In this document: positions 34,851 to 43,725 of the stretch, one piece after another
Layout of the letters: each line of letters starts with the position of its first letter
Position numbering within the stretch: position 1 is the first letter of the stretch
Source: Streptomyces sp. JH34
GTDB taxonomy: Bacteria; Actinomycetota; Actinomycetes; Streptomycetales; Streptomycetaceae
Assembly: GCF_029428875.1 (NCBI RefSeq)
Contig: NZ_JAJSOO010000001.1
Location: 2,046,001-2,110,000 of the forward strand
Direction of reading: 5' to 3'
DNA: 64,000 nt
Translations under genes and position numbers: made by a program
The notes under the pieces: generated by a model
Database searches by the model: none
What the model saw: the letters and a program-made list of their open reading frames with translations, nothing else
Told to the model about the DNA's origin: nothing

Positions 34851-36071
34851 GTGAAGATCCCTCGCTGGATGGTGCCGGTCGTCGTCGGGGTCGTGGTGAC
34901 GCCGTTATCCATCGGACTCGGAGTCCTTCTGCTCGGGGCCTCCGACGACAGCGAGGCGGCCGGCGGACACGTCCCCGCCCCGGCGAGCACCGAGTTGAAG
35001 GCGGGCGACGTGGGTGTCCCCGTCGTGTACGCGAAGCTCATACGCGACGCCGCGGCCGACTGCGACGAGAAGCTGCTCACCGCGCCCGTGCTGGCGGCGC
35101 AGTTGAAGCGGGAGAGCAACTTCAACCCGAGGGCCAGGTCGGTCGCGGCCGACGAGCCGACGGGCGACGAGGGCTCGCTGACGGACCCGCGGAGCGAGGA
35201 GGAGCGGGCGGAGGACGGGAACCCGGCAGGGGAAGGCCTCTCCGGCGGGGAACCTGCCGGCGGCTCCGGTTCCGAGGACGCCTCCTCGGGCGAGGGCCTG
35301 CCCGACGTGGCACAGGCCGAACGGCCCGTCACCAGGGGCATCGCGCAGTTCTCCGACGCCGACTGGGCGGCCGAGGGCATCGACGGCAACAACGACGGCG
35401 TCAAGGACGTGCTGGACCCGGCGGACGCCATACCGTCGCAGGGCAGGAGGATGTGCGGACTCCTGCGTACCGCGGAGCAGCATCCGGGCTACCGGGGCGC
35501 TCCTCTCGAACTGGCCCTGGCCGGCTACCGCTTGGGCTGGAGGACGGTCGAGACGTACGGCGGTGTGCCGCGGGCCAGCGGAGCGGACGGGGAGACGTAC
35601 GAGTACGTCAAGGCCGTCATGAAGTCCTACCCGAAGATGGTCGTCCCGGTCGGGGGCGCGGTGTCCGGCGGCTGGACCCTGCCCGTCGAGGGACCGGCCG
35701 GCACGCCGTACCACCAGCAGGGCTCCTCCTGGTCCACCGGCCTGCACACGGGCGTCGACTTCGTGGTCCCCGGCGGAACGCCGGTCAAGGCCATCGGACC
35801 CGGCGAGGTCGTCACGGCCGGGGCGGGCGGGGACTACGGCAACCAGGTCGTCGTCCGCCACGAGGACGGTACGTTCAGCCAGTACGCCCACCTCCTGGAT
35901 GTGAAGGCCGTCGTCGGCCAGAGCGTCCAGGGCGGCACGCTCATCGGCTGGTCGGGCGAGACCGGCAACGCCTCGGGGCCGCATCTGCACTTCGAGATCC
36001 GCACCGGGCCCGCGTTCGGGTCCGACGTCTCCCCCGTCCCGTACCTGCGCGCCAGGGGCCTGGTCCTCTGA
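34851..36071 (+). CDS. Bifunctional lytic transglycosylase-like / M23 endopeptidase cell-wall hydrolase
   Basis: 406 aa. An N-terminal membrane anchor or signal (VVVGVVVTPLSIGLGVLLLG) is followed by a goose-lysozyme/SLT-like domain (~45-260) with AAQLKRESNFNP carrying the probable catalytic Glu, RGIAQFSDADW, and a Ca-binding-like GIDGNNDGVKDVLDPADAIP loop. It is interrupted by a ~60-residue acidic Gly/Glu/Ser insert. Residues ~285-395 are a LytM/M23 domain with HTGVDF (His299, Asp303) and HLHFE (His378, His380). It would cut glycan strands and peptide cross-links outside the membrane. GTG 34851. It converges on the injection-system operon. Confidence 0.88.
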   Translation: MKIPRWMVPVVVGVVVTPLSIGLGVLLLGASDDSEAAGGHVPAPASTELKAGDVGVPVVYAKLIRDAAADCDEKLLTAPVLAAQLKRESNFNPRARSVAADEPTGDEGSLTDPRSEEERAEDGNPAGEGLSGGEPAGGSGSEDASSGEGLPDVAQAERPVTRGIAQFSDADWAAEGIDGNNDGVKDVLDPADAIPSQGRRMCGLLRTAEQHPGYRGAPLELALAGYRLGWRTVETYGGVPRASGADGETYEYVKAVMKSYPKMVVPVGGAVSGGWTLPVEGPAGTPYHQQGSSWSTGLHTGVDFVVPGGTPVKAIGPGEVVTAGAGGDYGNQVVVRHEDGTFSQYAHLLDVKAVVGQSVQGGTLIGWSGETGNASGPHLHFEIRTGPAFGSDVSPVPYLRARGLVL

Positions 36072-36099
36072 GGACGTCCCTGCCGTGAGCCTCGGCTGA

Positions 36100-36154
36100 C
36101 ACGGCCGCCCCCTCGACCCGATGCTCCGGGGAGCCGGACGAGAGGGCGGCCGTG
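36100..36154 (+). terminator. Terminator of the M23 gene
   Basis: CACGGCCGCCC/GGGCGGCCGTG arms just after the stop. Confidence 0.75.
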
Positions 36155-36187
36155 TGTGCGGGCGGTGGCGCCGGGCCTGGGGCCTCT

Positions 36188-36227
36188 CGTTTGGATCATG
36201 CCGGGCTCGCGCGCCCTGATCCGAACG
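36188..36227 (-). terminator. Terminator of the injection-system operon
   Basis: CGTTTGGATCA/TGATCCGAACG (one mismatch) with a 18-nt loop, 7 bp after the last gene of the operon. Confidence 0.7.
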
Positions 36228-36234
36228 AAAGTCG

Positions 36235-37533
36235 CTAGGTGCCGCTGGTCGTGGCGCGGGTGAAGAACTCGATCTCGGCTATCGAGACCTGCTTGTCGGA
36301 GCCGGTGTTGAACGCCGAGCGGATGACGAACCGTACGCTGACGACGTTCTGCGCGCGGAACTTCCGCTGCTGGGGGCCGCTCATCTGGTCGAGCTTGATG
36401 TGGCGCGTGCTCTTCTTCCCGTCGGCCGTGGTGATGACCGCGTCCATACGGTGCGGCAGCGCGGCCTCGGAGAGGTCGGAGGGCTTGGTGGAGATGCCGG
36501 ACGTGATGAGGATGTCCAGCAGACGCGTGGGTTCCTGGAAGCGGGCCTCCACCCATTCGCCCTCGGCCGACTGCGAGACGCCGGGGCCCCACCAGCTGTT
36601 GTTGATCTTGTCGAAGATGGCCTTCGGCGGGTGGCCCTTGAAGGAACGGGACGCCTCGGCGGCGTCCGGGCTGATCTGGGCCCGCTTCGCGAAGTGGTCG
36701 CGGGCCGCGTTCCACGCGTTGTCCACGTGGAACGCCCCGTAGATCACCAGGCCGAGCGCGAGACCGTACGCGACCCAGGTGAAGATGCGGCCGATGCCCC
36801 GGCGCAGCCTCGGGCGTTCGCCGGCCCAGGGCGTCGGGCGGTCGCCGAAGTCCCGCATCCGGCGCCACCAGGGGCGCCGTGCCTCCGGGACTCCGGGGCG
36901 CTCGGCGAGGGACATGCCGCAGCGTCGGCAGAAGTGCCGGTCAGGGCGGTTGCCGACCTCGCACCAGGGGCACGGGGGGCCGGTCTCGTCGGCCGGTTCA
37001 CCGCTGGGGGCCTGGACCCTGGGGCGGGCCGCGGCGGGCACGCCGGGCAGGACCGGGGCCACTTCAGGTGCCGGGTCGACGGCCCGCTGGTCGGCGACCG
37101 GTACGAGCAGGGCCCTGGCCCGCGCACTCGCGTCCGGGTCCGCGTTCGGGGTCCCGTCCGCCGGAGCGGTCTGCGGGACGGGCTGCGTGGCGGAGATGAC
37201 CGGGATCGAGGTCAGGGTGTCGTCCTCCTCCTCGGGCTCCACCGGCGCGTCGGCGTGCGCGGGCTCGCGCGCCGGGGTCGTGTTCCCGGCATCCGCTTCC
37301 GCGCCGGGCGGCGTGGCCGGGCCCGGGTCGGAGCCCGGAGCACCCGGGGTGTCCGCGGCGGCTCCCCGTCCCCTGCCCGGGGTCCAGCTCAGTACCGCGC
37401 CGCAGCCGTCGCAGAAGGACTGCCCCGGGGTGGTCAGCGTGCCGCACTCGGCACAGTGACGTGGCTGGCCCCCCGTGTCCCCGGTGGCCGTGGAGGAAGG
37501 TGGCTTCGAGGGGGAAGCCTGCTGACTGGTCAC
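36235..37533 (-). CDS. Zinc-ribbon membrane protein of the contractile injection system (CisA-like)
   Basis: 432 aa. Cytoplasmic N-terminal zinc ribbon (Cys27, 30, 41, 44), a disordered Pro/Ala/Glu linker, a second zinc ribbon (Cys188, 191, 202, 205), one transmembrane helix (250-270: IFTWVAYGLALGLVIYGAFHV), and an external ~160-aa discoidin/galactose-binding-like domain (WGPGVSQSAEGEWVEARFQE, RLLDILITSGIS). Such a protein at the end of Streptomyces CIS clusters corresponds in position and topology to CisA, which links the cytoplasmic particle to the membrane; the assignment is by analogy. GTG start overlaps the preceding stop (GTGA). Confidence 0.75.
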   Translation of the reverse strand: MTSQQASPSKPPSSTATGDTGGQPRHCAECGTLTTPGQSFCDGCGAVLSWTPGRGRGAAADTPGAPGSDPGPATPPGAEADAGNTTPAREPAHADAPVEPEEEDDTLTSIPVISATQPVPQTAPADGTPNADPDASARARALLVPVADQRAVDPAPEVAPVLPGVPAAARPRVQAPSGEPADETGPPCPWCEVGNRPDRHFCRRCGMSLAERPGVPEARRPWWRRMRDFGDRPTPWAGERPRLRRGIGRIFTWVAYGLALGLVIYGAFHVDNAWNAARDHFAKRAQISPDAAEASRSFKGHPPKAIFDKINNSWWGPGVSQSAEGEWVEARFQEPTRLLDILITSGISTKPSDLSEAALPHRMDAVITTADGKKSTRHIKLDQMSGPQQRKFRAQNVVSVRFVIRSAFNTGSDKQVSIAEIEFFTRATTSGT

Positions 37534-38195
37534 CTGTCGGAAGTCCTTTCGGCGGCGGTCACTCGGACCGTGTAAGGCATGTGGGCGGGGCGAGCTGCCG
37601 CTACGAGGCGCTCCAGCCGGTGCTCGGCGGCGGGGGCGGGCTCCGGCAGCCGTACGGTGACGTGCAGATGGGGGCGGTTCTCGCCGGGGACCGGGCCCAG
37701 GGGCCTGGCGTCCCAGGCGGCCGCGCCGCTCTCGGTGATCTCCGGCTCCACGCCGAAGGCGAGCCGTACCGCCTCCGACAGTCCGCGCCGGGTGCCGCGG
37801 ATGCGGTGCAGCCGTACGGCGGCGGTGACCGCGGCGCGTAGCGCGGCCGTCGCCTCCGTGTCCTGCGGGTGGCCGGTGGACGGAGCGGTGAGCGGGGCCC
37901 GGGCCGGGTCCCCGCCCGCGGGCGTGTCGGTGTCCCCGGGCGCGTCCCGCCCTTCGGTCTCCGCACCCACCCAGTCGCCGAGCCAGCGGGTGAAGTCCGC
38001 GGGCGCGAGCGACGGCGTGAAGTAGGCGTCGAGGCAGTCGAGCACGTTGTGGAGCGGCGCGAGGACCTCGTCGATACCGGCGACGAAGCGCTGGGCGAGG
38101 TCGTCGTCGGCGAACACCGCCGGCAGCATGACCCCCAGCGGCGCCGAGGAGCCGAGTCCGTCGACGGAGCCGCGCGTGCTCCCGCTCGGGGTCAC
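37530..38195 (-). CDS. Phage tail protein I-like baseplate component
   Basis: 221 aa with features of the tail protein family found after baseplate J: LGVMLPAVFADDDLAQRFVAG, LDCLDAYFTPSLAPADFTRW and the repeated-helix RIRGTRRGLSEAVRLAFGVEP. It is a baseplate wedge/periphery part of the contractile particle. The GTG start is inside the upstream stop (GTGA), and its own TGA overlaps the next GTG. Confidence 0.85.
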   Translation of the reverse strand: MTPSGSTRGSVDGLGSSAPLGVMLPAVFADDDLAQRFVAGIDEVLAPLHNVLDCLDAYFTPSLAPADFTRWLGDWVGAETEGRDAPGDTDTPAGGDPARAPLTAPSTGHPQDTEATAALRAAVTAAVRLHRIRGTRRGLSEAVRLAFGVEPEITESGAAAWDARPLGPVPGENRPHLHVTVRLPEPAPAAEHRLERLVAAARPAHMPYTVRVTAAERTSDR

Positions 38196-40150
38196 GAGGC
38201 GTCCCCGATCACCCGGACGCGATGGTCGAACGAGAAGACGAGCGCGGGGGCTTCGAGGTCGATCCGCTCCGTGGGGTCGCCGCGCTTGCCGCTGAGCGGG
38301 TCGGCGGGGTGCAGCAGCACCTCGTCCACCAGCTCGACGCCGGGCACCCTCTGCAGCACCGCGAACACCTCGCCGGCCTGGACGGGGCGGCCGAAGGGCC
38401 ATCCCGTGCCGTGAGCGCCGCCGGTCAGCGGGTCGAGATGGCGGTACAGGGCGTCGTGCGCCTGCCGCCTGACCCGGTCGGTGTCGGTGCCGCGGAAGGC
38501 GTGCACCGTCGCGACGACCGTCACCCCCTGGTAGAACGGCGGCCCGACCGCGAGCCGGGTGCCGATCAGGCGCCGCTCGTCCAGGTAGCGGGTGATGCGT
38601 CCCAGCAGGTCGTCCCCGGGGACGAGTTGCTCGAAGCGCAGCCGGCCGCCGGGGTCGGACACGGCCTGCGGCACGACGAGCACCCGGACGGCGTGCGCGC
38701 CGTGCTCGTCCGGCTCGGCCGCGAGGCAGGTGATGCGCGCGGTCTCGGGTGCCGCGCGCCGCGCGAGTTCCTCGTAGTCCCGCAGGGTCACGGCCCGGTC
38801 CTGGGCGCTCAGCGCGATGGGCGCCCTGCGCTTCGCCTCCTCGACCGTCTCGCCGTCGACCCCGCCGCGCGCGGCCTCCCGGTTGACGACGTCGGAGACG
38901 TACGGGACGGAGTCGCGCAGCACCTGGATGGCGCCCCTGGCGACGTTGCCGGCCTTTCCGCCGCCCGTGCGGTAGCGGCGGGCCCGGATGGGCGCGCCCT
39001 TGGGCGGTACGGCACCGTACTGGCGCAGGGTGCCGTCGGCCTCGCGGACGGACGGGCCGAAGGCGATCTCGCCGGTGGTCGCGTCCAGGGTGATGTGCCG
39101 GTCGGTGGGGCCCGAGGCGGCGAAGTGGCCGACGGTCTCCCAGTCGACCCAGCCGTCGCGCTCGGCGATCTGGAGGAGCAGCGGCTGCGCGTCGCCGACG
39201 ACGGGGCTGTTGGCCAGCCGCAGCCGGTGTCCCGGCAGTCCGGTGGACTCCCCCAGCGCCTCGTCCCGCACGGTCTCGGCGTGTACGACGCCGGTGGTGC
39301 CGCCGATGCTGAACGCCTCGGCGGAGCGGATGGTGGGCGAGGTGGTGAAGAAGGGCTGGCCCTGTTCCGGCTCGGTGACGCGGCAGCGCAGCCAGCCGGC
39401 CTCGCGCCGCCCGGTGCGGGAGAGGGCGTGGCCGCCGGGGACGTGCAGCACGACCTCGCCGGGGCGGTTGAGTCCGCCGGTGGTGTCCCGGTCGACGTCG
39501 CAGGCGACCCAGCCGTCGGCGGTCCACGCCTCCCAGACGAGCGGCGGCTGTCTGGGGTCGACACCGACACCGTCCACCTGACTGTCGAGCTCCAGGACGA
39601 CCACGCACTCCGGGACGGCGGCGCTGAGCCCGAACAGCATGCGGTCACCGGGGCGCGGGGCCTCGGTGAAGCAGTGGACGTCCTTGGACTCGGCGAGGTC
39701 CGAGGTGCGGTCGATCGCCTCCTGGTCGACACGCTGGACCACGAGGTACGACAACTCGCACGGGATCACGGTGAGTTCGCGCTCGGTGGCGAAGACCACC
39801 GCGTCCTCGGTCTGGGTCCGCACCGTGGCGACCTCGGTGCCGGTCGCCAGCACGACGGGCTGCTGCTGCGGCGCCGACAGCCAGAACGTGACGTCGGCGC
39901 GCGCCGCGGACGGCGGGAAGAGCGTGATCCCGATGAGGTCCAGGAACGCGAGGTGGTTCTTCTCGGGCACCCGGTTGAGCCGGTACACGATCTGGTCGGC
40001 CATGTGGGCGACCGTCTCGACGAGGGTCACGCCGGGGTCGGAGACGTTGTGGTCGGTCCACTCGGGGGCGCGCTGCTGGATGTAGCGCTTGGCGTCGTCG
40101 ACGAACTGCTGGAAGCGCCGGTCGTCGAGGTTGGGGGAGGGCAGGGCCAT
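38192..40150 (-). CDS. Putative baseplate assembly protein (baseplate J-like)
   Basis: 652 aa. Begins MALPSPNLDDRRFQQFVDDA and contains EWTDHNVSDPGVTLVETVAHM, DQIVYRLNRVPEKNHLAFLD, typical of the family of large baseplate wedge proteins (gp6/J-like) in phage-tail-like systems. The C-terminal part (QDRAVTLRDYEELARRAAPE, TRLAVGPPFYQGVTVVATVH) matches the J core. ATGA overlap with the gp25 gene upstream. Confidence 0.9.
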   Translation of the reverse strand: MALPSPNLDDRRFQQFVDDAKRYIQQRAPEWTDHNVSDPGVTLVETVAHMADQIVYRLNRVPEKNHLAFLDLIGITLFPPSAARADVTFWLSAPQQQPVVLATGTEVATVRTQTEDAVVFATERELTVIPCELSYLVVQRVDQEAIDRTSDLAESKDVHCFTEAPRPGDRMLFGLSAAVPECVVVLELDSQVDGVGVDPRQPPLVWEAWTADGWVACDVDRDTTGGLNRPGEVVLHVPGGHALSRTGRREAGWLRCRVTEPEQGQPFFTTSPTIRSAEAFSIGGTTGVVHAETVRDEALGESTGLPGHRLRLANSPVVGDAQPLLLQIAERDGWVDWETVGHFAASGPTDRHITLDATTGEIAFGPSVREADGTLRQYGAVPPKGAPIRARRYRTGGGKAGNVARGAIQVLRDSVPYVSDVVNREAARGGVDGETVEEAKRRAPIALSAQDRAVTLRDYEELARRAAPETARITCLAAEPDEHGAHAVRVLVVPQAVSDPGGRLRFEQLVPGDDLLGRITRYLDERRLIGTRLAVGPPFYQGVTVVATVHAFRGTDTDRVRRQAHDALYRHLDPLTGGAHGTGWPFGRPVQAGEVFAVLQRVPGVELVDEVLLHPADPLSGKRGDPTERIDLEAPALVFSFDHRVRVIGDAS

Positions 40151-40593
40151 CAGCGGTCGCTTCCAAAGTGCTCGTCGGGGTTGCCGGACCCCTCGGGCCC
40201 GTCGTGGGAGGGGATCACGTAGAACGGGAAGACCAGACTGCGCGGGTTGTTGGTGCCCGTGATCGAGTAGCGGACGTCGATGAAGAGGACGCCCTCGCCC
40301 GCACCGGCCGTCACCGAGACGTCGTCCACCTCGATGCGCGGTTCCCAGCGGTCCAGGCACGTGTGTACCTCGTGCTGGATCCGGCCCGCGGTGGCCTCGT
40401 TGACGGGTGCGAAGACCATGTCGTGGATGGCGCAGCCGAATTCGGGGCGCATCGGCCGTTCACCGGGTGCCGTGGAGAGGACGAGCCGGATGGCCTCCTC
40501 GACCTCGCGTTCCCCGCTGACCAGCGCGATGCCGCCGGTGGGGCTGATGCGCAGCGGGAAGGCCCATCCGGAGCCGACGAACTGTTCCGCCAT
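40150..40593 (-). CDS. gp25-like baseplate wedge protein
   Basis: 147 aa. GPW/gp25 family: FVGSGWAFPLRISPTGGIAL, EVEEAIRLVLSTAPGERPMRPEFG, and NEATAGRIQHEVHTCLDRWEPRI. Seeds sheath-baseplate contact in T4 and T6SS (TssE). Joined by ATGA overlaps on both sides. Confidence 0.93.
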   Translation of the reverse strand: MAEQFVGSGWAFPLRISPTGGIALVSGEREVEEAIRLVLSTAPGERPMRPEFGCAIHDMVFAPVNEATAGRIQHEVHTCLDRWEPRIEVDDVSVTAGAGEGVLFIDVRYSITGTNNPRSLVFPFYVIPSHDGPEGSGNPDEHFGSDR

Positions 40594-42464
40594 CAGACTC
40601 CTCCTACCGTCAGCACCGGCTTCAGCTTGGACAGGACCAGGGGAGCGTTCAGGCCGATCTCCACGCCCGAGTTGATCTTCAGGGCAAGTCCTGCGGTCAG
40701 CGACATGGCGGCACCGGCCGAGATGCTCAGCGCGCTCGCGTTCACGGACGTGGCACCGGCCTGCACCGACAACGCGCCGGCGTTGATGTTCATCGGCCCG
40801 CCGCTGCGGATCGTCATGGAGCCCACCGCGTTGAGCGAGAGGTTGCCGCCCGCGTTGACGGCCACGGCTCCGGTCCCTCTGATGGAGACCTTTCCCTTGC
40901 TGTCCACGACGATCTCGGTCTTCGTCCGGTCCAGATTGATGGTGAGCCGGTTGTCGCCGGTGGAGAGCCGCACCCCGCGCTTGAGACCGACGCTCTGGTC
41001 GAGCAGGTCGAGACGGTTGTTGCTGCGGTCCGACAGGGTGCGCCGGGTGACCTTGCCGCGCGTCGAGTCGTACACCGGCACGTCGACGGGGTCCGGCTTG
41101 TCGACGCCGTTGTAGAGGCCGCCGATGACGTACGGGTGGTCCAGGGCGCCGCGGTCGAACGCCACCAGCACCTCGTCGTCGACGTCCGGGGAGATCATGC
41201 TGCCGCCCTTGGCCCCGCCGAACTGGACCGTCCGGGTCCAGTCGCTGACGTACATGTCGTCCAGCCACGGGAACTTCAGCTTGACCCTGCCCTGCCTCAG
41301 CGGGTCCTTGATGTCGGTGACCAGGGCGTTGGCGACGCTCGGCAGCCCTGCCGGACCCGTCCCGCCGCCTCCGGAGGTGAGCCCGTACAGCGAACGCCAC
41401 TGACGCCCGCTGACGTTCAGGAACGTCTCGTAGTGCTCCTGGTCGCCGAAGGAGTGGCGGGCGGCGGTGACCGTGTACTTGCCCTGGAACGGCTTGCCGA
41501 CGTCCTTCAGGGTGACGGCCACGCCGGGGCGCAGTTCGGTGTTGCCGCGCGCCGTGATCTCCACCTCGGCGAACGAGGACGTCACGTCGTCCGCGACGGA
41601 GTCGGCGGCGTGCTTGACCTCGTCCAGCTTGTCGTAGGGCGTGTCGGTCACGACGAGTTCGGCCTTGCCGAACGTCTTGGAGACCTCGGACGGCGTCGTA
41701 CCGATGGCGAAGCCCGTGTTGTCCAGAGCGGGCGCCTTGGAGACCAGGGGCTGCTTGGTGGTGACGTTCCAGCCGCGCGCCTCGACGGCTGTCACCTGGT
41801 CGGCCGAGGTGACCGCCGCGCGGCAGCGCAGGATCTCCTCGCCGCCCTTCAGGAGGAGGGCGCTCTGCGCGCTCGGCATGCTCTCCGGAGGGGCCTGCGC
41901 CGCGTTCTGGCGCTTGACGAACTGGAACCTGCCCTTCGAGCTGATGGACATCACCATCTCGTTCTCGTCCGCGAGGCGCTGGACGAAGTCCCAGTCGGTG
42001 ACGTTGGCCTGGCTGATGAACTCGTACTGTCCCTTGGTCCGTTGGGTCTTCCCCAGGGGGATGCCGCTCTTGCGCGCCAACTCGACGGCGATCTCGGTGG
42101 CGGTCTTGTTCTTGTACGCCGCGACCCTGCGCTGCCGGAGCATGCGGTGGCCCTTGTCGTAGCCACGGATGACGGTGAAGGTACCGGTGCGGTCGTAGTC
42201 GGTCTCCAGCGCGGTGACCTCTCCGGTGATCAGCGGCGTGCCCTTGCCGTCGGAGAGCGGCGCGATGACCACGGGCACGCCGATCTCGACGTTCAGCTTG
42301 GCGAGGATGTCCTTCTTGTCGTCACGGAAGGTGAGGTGGAACGCCCCGGGCACTCCCGCGCCGAAGTCGACCCGGCCCGCCACCAGTTTCGTGTTCTCCG
42401 GTGACTTGAGCTTCATGCCGGCGATCTGCACCGTGAGGATGTTGGAGAAACCGATGTCGGACAT
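40593..42464 (-). CDS. VgrG/gp27-gp5-like central spike protein
   Basis: 623 aa. N-terminal ~350 residues form the gp27-like hub (SGIPLGKTQRTKGQYEFISQ, VTDWDFVQRLADENEMVM). An OB-fold gp5 domain follows (DIKDPLRQGRVKLKFPWLDD, GALDHPYVIGGLYNG), then a C-terminal repeat-rich beta needle (NAGGNLSLNAVGSMTIRSGG, NAGALSVQAGATSVNASAL). This is the puncturing spike of the particle. The absence of a PAAR gene suggests the needle is completed by its own C-terminus. ATGA overlaps. Confidence 0.92.
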   Translation of the reverse strand: MSDIGFSNILTVQIAGMKLKSPENTKLVAGRVDFGAGVPGAFHLTFRDDKKDILAKLNVEIGVPVVIAPLSDGKGTPLITGEVTALETDYDRTGTFTVIRGYDKGHRMLRQRRVAAYKNKTATEIAVELARKSGIPLGKTQRTKGQYEFISQANVTDWDFVQRLADENEMVMSISSKGRFQFVKRQNAAQAPPESMPSAQSALLLKGGEEILRCRAAVTSADQVTAVEARGWNVTTKQPLVSKAPALDNTGFAIGTTPSEVSKTFGKAELVVTDTPYDKLDEVKHAADSVADDVTSSFAEVEITARGNTELRPGVAVTLKDVGKPFQGKYTVTAARHSFGDQEHYETFLNVSGRQWRSLYGLTSGGGGTGPAGLPSVANALVTDIKDPLRQGRVKLKFPWLDDMYVSDWTRTVQFGGAKGGSMISPDVDDEVLVAFDRGALDHPYVIGGLYNGVDKPDPVDVPVYDSTRGKVTRRTLSDRSNNRLDLLDQSVGLKRGVRLSTGDNRLTINLDRTKTEIVVDSKGKVSIRGTGAVAVNAGGNLSLNAVGSMTIRSGGPMNINAGALSVQAGATSVNASALSISAGAAMSLTAGLALKINSGVEIGLNAPLVLSKLKPVLTVGGV

Positions 42465-43186
42465 CAGACTCCGACCTCTTCGGCGGCGGGAAGCATCAGT
42501 TCGGATCCGGGCGTCAGTGCCTTCGGGTCGTCGATGTCGTTGGCCTCGGCGATCGTGCGCCACACGGTGGCGTCTCCGTACTCGCGCCACGCGAGGAGCG
42601 GGAGCGAGTCGCCGGCCACGACCCGGTGCACCCGGCGGGTGGTGAGCGCGCCGGAGGTGGGGTTCTGGCCGAGGGTGCTGCTCGGGATCTCGTGGAGATT
42701 CACCTGGCAGACGGCCCGGATCGGCATCCCGTTGGTGTTGAAGAGGGTGTACTGGGCCTCCACCGAGCTGACGTACGCGTTGAAGCGTGCCGTGGAGAAG
42801 GCACCCCACTCGAAGACCACCCACGGGGTCGACGGCTGGTTCGCCGCGATGCTGGCGGTGGTCGTCTCGCAGCAGGAGAAGAGCGCTTCGACCTTCTTGC
42901 GCACATCGTTGCTGTCGGGGTCGTCGGAGCGGTCGAGGAAGATCTCCACCGTCATCTCCCGGGGCTCGGGCCCCATGAACTCCGGGACCGCGCCGTCGCG
43001 TACAGCGGCGGTCGGCGTGGTCTTCCAGTTGGCCCTGCGGGTCAGCGACAGCTGTGACGGGTTGAAGTCGAAGTTGAACGTCTTCATGAGCGCGCCGGGG
43101 CTGGTGCTGCTGCCGATCGGCGGCTGGTGGATGGCGAGCGTCGCCCGCACCAGGCTGTCGCCGATACCGAAACTGGAGAGGTTCAT
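42464..43186 (-). CDS. LysM-domain tail/baseplate hub protein
   Basis: 240 aa. The N-terminal 180 residues belong to the contractile tail protein family that links tube to spike (FNFDFNPSQLSLTRRANWKT, FSCCETTTASIAANQPSTPW). The C-terminal ~50 residues are one LysM module (RRVHRVVAGDSLPLLAWREY ... IAEANDIDDPKALTPGSELMLP), as in gp53/Afp7-like proteins. The stop overlaps the spike start. Confidence 0.9.
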   Translation of the reverse strand: MNLSSFGIGDSLVRATLAIHQPPIGSSTSPGALMKTFNFDFNPSQLSLTRRANWKTTPTAAVRDGAVPEFMGPEPREMTVEIFLDRSDDPDSNDVRKKVEALFSCCETTTASIAANQPSTPWVVFEWGAFSTARFNAYVSSVEAQYTLFNTNGMPIRAVCQVNLHEIPSSTLGQNPTSGALTTRRVHRVVAGDSLPLLAWREYGDATVWRTIAEANDIDDPKALTPGSELMLPAAEEVGV

Positions 43187-43189
43187 CGG

Positions 43190-43627
43190 CTACGCCTCCC
43201 CCGCGTCGGTGAATCCGTGATGGGCGATCTCCAGGACCTCGGTGGCCACGGCGGGGCTCGCCGGATCGAAGGAAGGACCACGCCAGCTCACGGGGAGTAC
43301 GTCGATCAGCCCCCACTGCGCGACCATCGAGCCGTCCGCGCGCAGCGCGGCGATCTGCCCGGTGGGCCGGGTCACCCCCGTGGTGACGGAGGAGATCCAC
43401 TCCGCGACCTTCGCGGTCTCCTCGGTGAGGGGCCGGGTCAGCGTGATGTTGGAGAAGGTGACACGGGAGGGCAGCTGCCAGACGAACCCGTTGTTGCCGC
43501 CCTCCTGCCGCTGCTCGATCTCGACCTGGGACGAGAGCCCTTCGCAACCGTTGAAGTTGCCCAGGCTCTCACCGTCGATGGTGAGGTTGAAGAAGATGGT
43601 GGAGCCTGCGTCGAGTTCCTGGGGCAT
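43190..43627 (-). CDS. Tube-like protein (second T4 gp19-family protein)
   Basis: 145 aa. T4 gp19-like tube family: STIFFNLTIDGESLGNFNGC, EGLSSQVEIEQRQEGGNNGF and EVLEIAHHGFTDAG. In eCIS and Streptomyces CIS a second tube protein often starts the tube on the baseplate; its position beside the LysM and spike genes fits this. ATG 43627 with AGGAAGG upstream was preferred to GTG 43654. Confidence 0.88.
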   Translation of the reverse strand: MPQELDAGSTIFFNLTIDGESLGNFNGCEGLSSQVEIEQRQEGGNNGFVWQLPSRVTFSNITLTRPLTEETAKVAEWISSVTTGVTRPTGQIAALRADGSMVAQWGLIDVLPVSWRGPSFDPASPAVATEVLEIAHHGFTDAGEA

Positions 43628-43725
43628 CGGGTTGGGGCCTTCCTGCGGTTCCACGTGAGGTCGGGGCGGGGTCCCGGCGGGGTGCCGCCGGGGTGGGACA
43701 TAACGGGGTTTTCTCGCGGGGCCTG

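Noticed and set aside
38192..40360. Longer baseplate J start upstream of 40150
   Set aside because: The extra residues overlap gp25 out of frame; the ATG at 40150 overlaps the gp25 stop as at the other junctions.
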